Position numbers and translations under genes: made by a program. From positions 707,501 through 730,000 of the forward strand of contig CAUJGJ010000179.1 in NCBI GenBank assembly GCA_963170055.1: a DNA stretch of 22,500 nucleotides. The letters are read 5' to 3'. Below are positions 1-8,199 of the stretch, one piece after another; position 1 is the first letter of the stretch, and each line of letters begins with the position of its first letter. This DNA comes from Halisarca cf. caerulea. Taxonomy: Eukaryota; Porifera; Demospongiae; Chondrillida; Halisarcidae. A model generated the notes under the pieces. That model ran no database searches. It saw only the letters and a program-made list of their open reading frames with translations, and was not told the origin of the DNA.

Positions 1-587
1 CAGAAAGATCCAAGTTTTATTGTTCTACAGCTGTTATGTCCTGTATTAGTGCTAAGAAATGCTAGGCTGAAATACCTCCAAATTTAGTTCCTGGACTCAG
101 GAAAAGCGGTGTTCGTAATAAACAACTGTTCGGAATTAGTCCCCTCTACATTACTATAGAGTGTCTATGGTAAGACCCACTCTTCTTCGGCTGATCATTT
201 ACAAAAAGCAGCTCAACCCACGGCGATCCCGAATTTTGTATCGAAGGAATTGGAAAGTATCCATTACATCACTACTGTTTGTTTATAGCGACACAAACTG
301 ATCAGCTGTATCGATCAGCTGTTCGAATTGAATAGAGGAACTTCGTACGGTTCTTACCCAACCTTTAAAACCGCAAAGTACTCCCTAAATAATAGTAAAT
401 AGAAGAATTGCTTAACTGTACACATTCGAATTATTTAAACCTACCTCTGGATCCATTAATATCGCTTCAAGGAGATATCTTGTATACACAACTGCATCTT
501 GACGTCTTCCCCAGAGGACAACTACGTAATCTATGGGTATAGTATCCTATCTTATCACAAATTCCGTATATTGCACCAGTTAGAAAA

Positions 588-1683
588 ATGGAGTCCCCCA
601 CCTACTTTCTGTTCTGCTTTTGCGTGTCATATTTACTCCATTTCATAATTTGAGTAAATTTGGAACTTTTTTTCCAAGTACCTGCACATTAGGTTTCTCA
701 CACCTTCGTGATGTTATAACTTTTTGGCGCCATTTCCTTTTGCCAGTTAGCTCTGATTGTCCTAGAGACACTTTTGGAATATCAGATTCCTCAGCCGAAG
801 CAACCACTCTGGGACCAGGTTTCATGTACATTCAGTTGGAGCCAGCGCTTCCTTGCGGCGGTACCGTCTATTCTTGGGAATTCTGCTACAATGTCAGCAA
901 CGCTACAAACGGCCAGTTCACATTCTGGTTTGTGATATCGAGGAAAATCGAAGCTAGCACGGTTTATTACGCTGTTGTGGGCGTATGGCAAGCCGTTTGT
1001 CATATGGGCGCCAATTCTCACGTAATTTTCGGTCAAAAGGCGGGAAGAAACTGTATCAGTCGTAAAGCCAATGGCTATCCGATACGCTACGAGGCAGGTG
1101 CATGATCTGATAGCGATCTCTGTGTACGACCAGCCGTGGCAGTTTTCTCCTCTGGCGTACCAGATGGAGGAAGGAAGATTGAGCTCTTGTTTCTTCACAA
1201 GCGATACATCTTACCAGAGCCGAATGGACCCCTCGAGGGGGCACAGATGGGTGGACTCCGATCCACTTACGTCTACTGTCATATACTGCAACCAGTCAAA
1301 CCCAAACTTTCTGCTGGGGAAATTGGATGTCATAGGAAATACCAGAGGTAGTACCTGTTTATTCATTTGCATGCATTGGTTCTGTATGTGACCAACGTTG
1401 GACTGCCAAAAACTTTTCGTTCAAATACTTAATTGATATTGAGAAGTGAATTTGCATAATATTCTAAATGTTTTGTAATAATAGCTGTCCTGCATAGTCT
1501 CACGAACCAGACCCTATACTCACTGTGTATGGTGAGTAGGGTCTGGCAACGTAAGACTATTGCATATGTGAATTTTATTATATTGTATTGTATGCAGTGC
1601 CATTAGTACTTGCTGGAGGATCTATAGTGCTGAGTGTTGGTACAGTATCCTCTGATGTATACCATCTGGATCAACCCAATTAG
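588..1683 (+). pseudogene. Broken copy of the secreted/membrane ectodomain gene
   Basis: Three exon relics match the intact gene at 11303-15937. A hydrophobic start peptide (ATG 588) runs into TGA at 651, right at the expected donor. The ectodomain exon spans 751-1347 (acceptor TTAG before 751, donor GTAGTA after 1347). It has a 27-nt in-frame difference at 983-1009, ending in a 5-bp direct repeat TGGGC, and a 4-bp insertion at about 1099-1102 that produces TGA at 1103-1105. The homologous sequence then continues in the next frame (DLIAISVYDQPWQFSP and onward). The third exon (from 1598) ends in TAG at 1681, before the expected donor. Several independent lesions point to a pseudogene. The ancestral product was a secreted or membrane-anchored protein of unknown function. 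Confidence 0.8.
1496..1558. mobile_element. AGTCTC-type foldback MITE (63 bp)
   Basis: A near-palindrome beginning AGTCTCACGAACCAGACCCT and ending with its imperfect inverse (AGGGTCTGGCAACGTAAGACT). It is orthologous in position to the element at 12190-12250 in the other duplicate. The target duplication is no longer clear here. Confidence 0.7.
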
Positions 1684-2076
1684 CTATTGTGTGTATTGTA
1701 CCTATAAACATGTGCATTATGTGCACTAGAGTAGATGAATGTAGGTATACAGTGTTGCAGTTAGAAATTTAATCAGTGGGGAGGAAGCGAATTTAGGTAT
1801 CAGCGTGGGGAGGGGAGGGGGAACCATGGCAAGCTCGGGTCCACAGGGGATAAAAAGGACCCAAGGGGGAGAGGGGATGGGGGAAATGCCTTCCCACCCC
1901 TATAGCCCTCGACTATTGTCTCACTTGGCTTGTTGTGATGAATATTGTTTCTTGACTTTGCAGGAAGCTAAAGAGAAGAAAGAACAGAAGACTGAATTTA
2001 CCGTAAAACTCACACGATATGCTGATGACAGTAAAATAAAGGTCATCAAGGAAGTGAAGAACTTAGTAGAAGGACT

Positions 2077-2634
2077 CTCTTCCAGTAGCCTTCCTTCTGG
2101 TGTTGTCCTTGGCTGTTTTTATCGCCCACCTCAGTCTGGTGCCCAGTCTCTTGATGATGTGTTTATCAGTATTGAAGGCATGCTATCGTGTAAGAGATTT
2201 GTTATTGCTTGTGGTAATTTCAATGTAGACTTATCTGATGCCCAAAAACCCCACACTAACACATTTCTTCAGTTTATGTCCAGCCATGACTTGATCCATC
2301 ACATCAGTGAGCCTACCCGCATATCTAGCTCAACTATGTCTATTCTGGACTTGTTTCTAACCTCTTCTAATACCCCTGTCATTTCTTCCGGTGTACTTGA
2401 AGCTTGTATTTCTGATCACCTTCCCATCTTTCTAACTGTGTCCTGGATTTTACCAAAGCATTCTGCAAAAACCATTCATAGACGATCTTTTAAACATTTC
2501 GACCCCACCTCATTTAATGATGATGTAGCCAGGTTACCTTGGTCTATTCTTAATGTGTTTGATGATGTTGATGATAAATTGATGGTCTTTAACTCTCTAC
2601 TCAATGATGTACTATCTGTACATGCCCCTGCATG
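2077..2634 (+). pseudogene. LINE apurinic-like endonuclease domain, C-terminal half
   Basis: The frame reads GVVLGCFYRPPQSG, then IACGNFNVDLSDAQ, PTRISSSTMSILDLFLTS and SDHLPIFLTV. These are the later motifs of the exonuclease-endonuclease-phosphatase fold used by LINEs to nick target DNA. The N-terminal part, with the early catalytic Asn and Glu, is missing through 5' truncation. The usual GDFN motif reads GNFN, so a catalytic Asp is replaced. After SVHAP the frame is lost: the downstream homologous sequence (HVKAIRTKKCPAPWISKSVR) is in another frame, consistent with a 1-base loss in a C-run near 2625-2632. The host MRPL12 exon happens to read in frame into this domain, giving one open frame to 2842. 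Confidence 0.85.
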
Positions 2635-4586
2635 TCAAGGCTATCCGAACAAAGAAATGCCCTGCACCCTGGATCAGCAAATCTGTTCGGAAAGAGATGG
2701 ACACAAGAAACAAGTTACTAAGGAAGTTTCGTTTCACCAGAAGCCCTACCGACTGGCTGCGTTTCACTACTCAACGAAACCGTGTGGTGACTCTACAGAG
2801 ACAAGCCAAGAGACAGTATTTTCTCACCCTCATCTCCAATAAGTCACACCCGTCTGTTCTTTGGAAAACTCTAAAATCTGCCATGTCGAGCTCCAGTTCT
2901 CCAGGAGGTCCCACCTTCCCGTCTCTAGAGAATTGTGACTTATCTGCTGCCAACAGCCTTAATACCCACTTTGTGTCTATCAGCTCTCCATCTGTTGGTG
3001 CTTTAGTGACTTCTCCGTGTACTAACCCTCCACCATCTACTTTCTGTCTTAAGCCAGTAACTGTCCAATGGTGTGATGAAGCTCTGAGCAGCTTGAAGCT
3101 AAGTCGCTCTTCTGGCTCTGATAATATACCCTCGGTTGCCCTACATGCTGCTTCTTCCTCACTCAGTACCCCTGTTTGTTCTATTTTGAACTCTTCTCTT
3201 AACTCATCCACTTTCCCCTCAGTCTGGAAAACTGCCCTAGTCAGGCCTCTCCACAAGTCTGGTGATCGATCCTGTCCTTCCAATTATAGACCTATCTCCA
3301 TCCTGCCAGCAGCTAGCAAGCTCCTTGAGAAGTGTGTCCAGGGTCAACTAACTACTTATCTGAACACAAACAATCTCTTATATCCCCTTCAATCTGGCTT
3401 TCGCACTGGATATTCTACCTCCTCAGCACTGCTTCACTGTACAGATTCGTGGTACAAAGCCCTAGATAACCATCGGATTATAGGTGTGGTGTTTCTAGAT
3501 GTTTCGAAAGCCTTTGATACTGTAAACCACAATCTTCTTTTGTCTAAGCTTCAATCACTTGGTCTTGATTCTTCCGCAGTCTCTTGGTTCCACTCTTATC
3601 TCAAGGATCGTTCCATGGTTACTTGTCTCAACGAAATACGTTCTTCCCCGGGGTATCCTTCAGCTGGTGTTCCACAGGGGTCAGTCTTAGGTCCATCCTT
3701 ATTTTCCACCTTCATTAATGACTTCCCACAAGCAATCCCTTCTTCGACTACTATACTGTTTGCGGATGACACCACCATCTATGTCAGTGGCACCAATATC
3801 CAAGAGATCTCTTCTGTTCTCCAATCCTGTCTTGATGCTACTCATATCTGGATGACTAACAATGGCCTTAAACTGAACTCCACTAAGTCCAAATGTATGC
3901 TTATCCACTCATCTCGCAAACGTGACTTCCCCCCACTAAATCTTTACCTCCTTGGCTCTCAAGTTGAACAAGTCTCTTCTTTCAATTTTCTTGGTGTCAT
4001 CATTAATGATACTTTAACTTGGTCTGACCACATTAGCTTCATTTCGAAGAAAGTTGCTCGCAGTATTTGTCTCCTCCGTCGCTTATCGTGGTTCCTTCCT
4101 CAATCTTTGCTGGTTCTTTTTCTGAAGTCATACATCCTTCCAGTTCTAGATTATTGTGATGTTGTATGGAACTCCTGTACTAAGAAAGATGCACAACATT
4201 TGGAGTCACTCCTCAATTTTGCCTGCCGTGTAGTACTGCATCGTGGGAAACACGAGTCTGCCACAGCTGCACGATCTGACTTAGGTCTTACAACTCTTGG
4301 AGTTCGTCGCAAATTACATGTTGCTCGCCTGATGCACAAGTGTGTCCATGCCCATTCTCCTCCTTATCTTGCTTCCCTCTTTCCCCTTCCCTCTTCTCAT
4401 CACCATCACTTTACGCGATCATCCTCTACCACCAATCTACCTTTTGTGCGTTCTTCCTTTGGTCAACATGCATTCTCCTTCTCTGGAGCTTCACTTTGGC
4501 GTAGTCTCCCACCTTCCATCAGGAATACAAAGTCTTTTTCCCAATTTAATATTAAATTATTTGAATTTTTTAATTTGACCCCATAA
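2635..4586 (+). CDS. LINE reverse transcriptase region
   Basis: An open frame of about 650 codons (in-frame ATG at 2604, but homology begins after the frameshift near 2630). Visible motifs in order: the linker PWISKSVRKEMDTRNKLLRK; PLHKSGDRSCPSNYRPIS (finger region); palm motif A FLDVSKAFDTVNH; motif B GVPQGSVLGPSLFSTFINDF; the catalytic FADD box in LFADDTTIY; FNFLGVIINDTLTWSDHI; and the C-terminal LPVLDYCDVVWNS. It ends in TAA at 4586. It would copy LINE RNA into the nicked target. The domain itself looks intact, but without the N-terminal half of the endonuclease it is not an autonomous element. No RNase H or gag-like ORF is seen. Confidence 0.92.
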
Positions 4587-4813
4587 TGCACAAACTAACT
4601 ATAGCGTTTTATGTTTGTATGCAATCAGTGCCTTGTATTTCTCAGTTGAATCTATATTGAACAGTATCTATTTTTGCATGTTTTATTATTATTGAATCTG
4701 TATATTACTTCATTTTTGTACAAATTCTTTCACTGGGTGCCTTGTAAAGTAGCCCCTGGCTAAAGGCCTCCCCAGTTTAAATAAGTTACCTGACCTGACC
4801 TGACCTGACCTGA
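4587..4813 (+). other. LINE 3' UTR and (CCTGA)5 tail
   Basis: AT-rich non-coding sequence after the reverse transcriptase stop, ending in five CCTGA units (4789-4813) directly abutting the interrupted MRPL12 codon. The tail fixes the 3' end of the insertion. Confidence 0.8.
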
Positions 4814-4815
4814 CT

Positions 4816-4834
4816 GAACTTAGTACAAGTGAGT
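4816..4834 (+). other. Remnant of the interrupted MRPL12 exon with its splice donor
   Basis: G AAC TTA GTA CAA followed by GTGAGT. It completes the Leu codon broken at 2076 and supplies N-L-V-Q, the residues expected before AKKLVE in MRPL12. It shows the insertion lies in coding exon, 13 bases from the exon end, not in an intron. Confidence 0.85.
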
Positions 4835-4875
4835 CAACGGAGTGGTACGTACTTGTCAGGATGTGCACAGCCCCT

Positions 4876-4941
4876 AGTCCCGCGAGCCAGCAGGTCTTCG
4901 TAAGAAGGAATAGCAGCAGTTAGGGGCTGGCTCACGAGACT
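4876..4941. mobile_element. 66-bp AGTCTC-type MITE with perfect 11-bp target duplication
   Basis: It begins AGTCCCGCGAGCCAG and ends with CTGGCTCACGAGACT (13 of 15 positions complementary). It is flanked on both sides by GCACAGCCCCT (4865-4875 and 4942-4952). The termini and the 11-bp duplication match the helicase-bearing transposon at 13213-15209. It sits in the intron before the last MRPL12 exon. Confidence 0.8.
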
Positions 4942-5429
4942 GCACAGCCCCTGGCTTATGATGGATGTACATGAATACATTTCTGCAGTACTTCCTCATG
5001 TACTAGTACAGTGACTTTGTACAGCCACAGTGCCGTGAATGGAGGTTTATGTGTGGGTGCATGGGTACATGGCAACACCCATGCACCTATCCAACCCCCA
5101 GCCTGTGATGTACATACTGTACACATATATGCACACAACCTTTTGTGTTCCTTTTCAAGTAGTGGATGCTTTTGAAAGTGTGATTCAATGTACATAAGAT
5201 GTGCTGTACTTGGGCCCCTGTTAAGTATGTACGTGCATGTCCTTGGAAAATTGTCAAAGCTCAGTTTATGTTCATGGTACATGTCAGGGGGTATTGTGCA
5301 ATTGGGAGTGTGTACATCTTTGTGTGTTGTATGTATGTATATGTATGTATAGGTATTATGCTGTGTATGTATGTGTATGTATGTGCATGTATGTGTGATG
5401 TTTTATGTATGAATCCACTCGCACCGCAG

Positions 5430-5546
5430 GCCAAGAAGTTGGTAGAGGGTGTACCACAAGTTATAAAGAAAGATGTGAATAAAGAAGAAGCAGAGAAGCT
5501 GAGAGGTGCTCTAGAAACTGCTGGAGGAGTCGTAGAATTTGAATAG
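5430..5546 (+). CDS. MRPL12: Last coding exon of the MRPL12-like gene
   Basis: After acceptor GCACCGCAG, 38 codons and TAG. It starts AKKLVEGVPQVIKKDV and ends ETAGGVVEFE. This is the final helix-strand part of the L7/L12 C-terminal domain, which contacts translation GTPases. The spacing of Lys residues and the C-terminal GGxVxxE pattern match bacterial L12 and animal MRPL12. The exon itself is undamaged; whether it is ever joined to a complete upstream exon depends on the LINE at 2077-4811. Confidence 0.9.
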   Translation, partial: AKKLVEGVPQVIKKDVNKEEAEKLRGALETAGGVVEFE

Positions 5547-6444
5547 TGTACATTCACGTGGTCCAATATATGTTACGGCGTTGTGTCACTACAACACAGC
5601 TCTCCATTAATGCATGTTTATGTGCTTATGATCGTGTTATTTAGCTCTAGTACTTTATGACTATCTTACATAATTATATGCGTATAATGTATGTTAGTGT
5701 TGTTCGTGTTAGCAAGCTTGATGTTACCTATAGCTATACAGATATATGTTGCATTTATAAAGAATCCTGCATGCATTGAATATGGAACCCCTGAAGGCCA
5801 CCCATACGTGGAACCCATTGCAGTACGTGGCTGTTGTAGACAGGTATATAGGTGCATGTTTGTCTTCAAAGTGCATGGTCACTATATATGTATATAAAAG
5901 ATAATACCATATTTATATACAGCTTCAGGATCGATGCAGTGTAATTTCACTGCATACTGCATGGGTCATGCGTATCAAGTATCGAATCATGTACTGTGCA
6001 ATATATAACTTTTCACTGCAATATAGAACTCAGCATATAATACAAAACTATATATATGACAGAAAGTGTACAAAGAGAAACTCGATCATGTCTAATTATA
6101 AGTACAGTATGTTCCAGCATAGACACTAAAACTATGGCTACAGAATACTACAGTAATACAAAAAGTACAATTATACTAAAGTAATGCTAGTTTCTTCCAT
6201 TTTAATACAAAGAAGTTTACACCATGCATATCTAGTACATGCGAATGCTGAATTCAAACTATGCCTACACACCTATGTACTCGTTACTGCCACAAGTGAA
6301 GACCACATTAACCAGTTCACACAGACCACATAAATTAGCACCGAATGTGCATGCTTTTAATACAATTCATGATCAATATTTGCATCCACTTCTACACTTG
6401 GGCCTCAGTGGGGTTGGGAAGAGGCGTCTCCTCCTGCGACTCGA
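5547..6444. other. Intergenic region between convergent genes
   Basis: AT-rich sequence with short tandem TATATA and TGCATG words and no credible ORF or element. It lies between the MRPL12 stop (plus strand) and the stop of the death-domain-like gene (minus strand), so it should hold both 3' UTRs. A minus-strand ATTAAA (plus TTTAAT at 6356-6361) is a candidate poly(A) signal for the minus gene. Confidence 0.5.
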
Positions 6445-6566
6445 CTATGTCGATATCAAACGGGGCAGAAATTCACGGATACAGGGTAAAGGACTGTTGC
6501 ATGCAACACACAACTTGTCCAATTCTGCAGCTTCCAAACGCAAGAGCCTCTCCTGAGGAATAGTTT
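6445..6566 (-). CDS. Terminal exon of gene A
   Basis: A strong acceptor (minus TTCTTCTACTTTAG) precedes a phase-1 exon encoding ETIPQERLLRLEAAELDKL, then CVACNSPLPCIREFLPRLIST and TAG. The 122 nt complete the frame left by the preceding exon. The CxxC pair recalls the CWLC pair in the terminal exon of gene B. Confidence 0.55.
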
Positions 6567-8158
6567 CTAAAGTAGAAGAAAATTGAAAAATCATACATTT
6601 CATAGACATGCAAGTACTTACGGCAGGTCTTACAACATTATACCTCTATACAACAGCTTGCATACTTATCCAAAAATTAAGTTCTTCATTTATGGTGAAC
6701 TCTACATAGTACAGTACATAAATTCAAGCTAACGTATCATGTTCCGTCATTTTGACTGACCCGAGTTGCCTTCAGGGCTGGCAAGGGGGGAGGGGGGGGG
6801 GGGGGGGGGTTGAATTAAATAATAATTTTGTGATGCTGATTCTCATTTTATCGCCATATGGCAACCACCTGTTGCCCTTACATCTTACAGTTACATAATT
6901 GCCCCACCCCCTTGAATTTTTCTTGAAAGAAATGCTGCACTGGTTGGCCATAGTGATTTCAAAGTCATTGCTAAAGACATTTGGGGCATGATGCACAATT
7001 AAGGTGCATGCACTTGAATGAGTATTGACCAATATATCATACACATACTATAGCACAAAGTGCAAAGATATCACAACATCCGTACAACTCACCGTGAAGT
7101 CTAACACGAAGGTGGTTTGAAATGCGCTCAAGCTCTGGACAGTTACTCTCTTGAAAGCGGTCCAATAGTGTTTTCCACTGCGCTGGGTAGCTACACTTGC
7201 CTCCCAACCATTCCTTGAACATCTCTGTAACATCCCGTTTACATGCATAAGGAGTTCCAAGAACCTTAGCAAATATGTCACACCAATGCTCGGAGTTGTA
7301 TGTTGTGGTCTTAAGGGGCCTTAAAAGTGTGTCAATTTCATACAAACGTGGACGAAATCTCTCACCTGTACCGGCAAACATATCAGCAATTCTGTCTAGA
7401 CATATTGTACATAAACAACCTTGTATGGATCACATGCATGAGCTAGAAACCAGCATAATACCCTAAATCGGAAAAAAATTCGCGAACAGTAAATTTCGCA
7501 AATTGGCAACATATCTGGTAGGCAGAAAAATTCATGACTAAAAATTTCGCGAGTCTCACCATACATTGTCTATAACAATACTTTGGAACATGAGCGGGAA
7601 TATTCACAACAAAAAAATTTGCAAGTGGTTCAAAGTCAATATTCATGAAAATCGCGAATATTATTGGTCGTGAAAATTTCCCAATTTAGGGTATACCACT
7701 AGCTGGACAAAAAGTACATTATCATCAACATCAAACATGCAGTACTGAAAACATGGCAAAAATGACTTATTGTCAGGTGGATTTAGCACTAGCTGCTTAC
7801 ATGAAAGGAAACTTGTGTGCTCTGTGCATCATGTAAACTTGACTTACTTATTTGCTGAAACCAAAATCCCACATAGTCTACACTCCGTTCCAGACCAGAT
7901 GAGTATGTGATGCTCTTCTCCACTATATCCTTAAGTCTTTGGATATGCTCATTGCGCATCTGAAGAAGTAGAGTACATGAATGCATGCTTAAAGCCAACA
8001 TGGTTGTGGATTATGCATTTAGGCATTTTATGTCAGCATGTGATTCACTCTCATATTTAGGAACATGTGCATGCATGCGTGTCTGTGTGTGCGTGTGTGC
8101 ACGTGTGTACCGGTGTCTCAATGAGTCAGTGTGTGTGCTTAATTGTGTGTGTGTGTGC

Positions 8159-8199
<41 letters not shown>

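Larger units (their letters stand above)
1..1690 (+). repeat. Segmental duplication, copy 1 (partner 10399-12405)
   Basis: This stretch is a diverged copy of 10399-12405. The similarity begins in the first bases (shared words such as TTAGTGCTAAG, TTTAGTTCCTG and CTCAGGAAAAGC), weakens in the promoter-proximal part, and is very high from about 775 to 1350. It continues through the next intron to the third exon near 1680. The intronic foldback element (1496-1558) is present in both copies, so it predates the duplication. Copy 1 has no equivalent of the transmembrane exon that follows copy 2. Bases 1-587 hold no recognisable gene, only the diverged upstream flank. Confidence 0.85.
2077..4811 (+). 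mobile_element. 5'-truncated non-LTR retrotransposon (LINE, CR1/L2/Jockey-like)
   Basis: The element starts inside the endonuclease domain, carries a complete reverse transcriptase region, a 3' UTR of about 200 bp, and a (CCTGA)5 tail at 4789-4813 that overlaps the boundary. The flanks share only GACT (2073-2076 and 4812-4815), part of which could come from the tail, so the target duplication is at most 4 bp. Short terminal repeats instead of poly(A) are typical of CR1/L2-type LINEs. One frameshift near 2630 and the 5' truncation make this copy inactive. The clade is assigned by motif style only. Confidence 0.9.
1964..5546 (+). pseudogene. MRPL12: MRPL12-like mitochondrial ribosomal protein L7/L12, last two exons, split by a LINE
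   Basis: L7/L12 forms the ribosomal stalk that recruits translation factors. Exon 1964-2076 follows acceptor TTTGCAG and encodes the start of the C-terminal domain (EFTVKLTRYADDSKIKVIKE, then VKNLVEGL). The codon CT-G is then interrupted by the LINE. After the LINE, 4816-4828 supplies G AAC TTA GTA CAA (N-L-V-Q), followed by a consensus donor GTGAGT at 4829. The final exon 5430-5546 follows GCACCGCAG and begins AKKLVEGVPQ, ending GGVVEFE-TAG. Joined without the LINE the frame is exact (126 + 117 nt) and the junction GLNLVQ-AKKLVE matches the animal MRPL12 pattern (family knowledge). Upstream exons lie outside the window. As assembled the allele cannot encode an intact protein. It could be a heterozygous insertion, a dead paralogue or a true loss. 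Confidence 0.85.

Noticed and set aside
1805..1963. N-terminal extension of the L12 frame upstream of the exon (MGRGGGTMASSG)
   Set aside because: G-rich low-complexity sequence before a good acceptor (TTTGCAG); it is intron, and L12 N-terminal domain residues are absent.
2771..3283. Minus-strand 170-codon ORF
   Set aside because: Exactly antisense to the LINE reverse transcriptase region; no recognisable motifs.
7443..7646. Minus-strand short ORF
   Set aside because: Lies almost wholly inside the TA-flanked MITE at 7461-7691.
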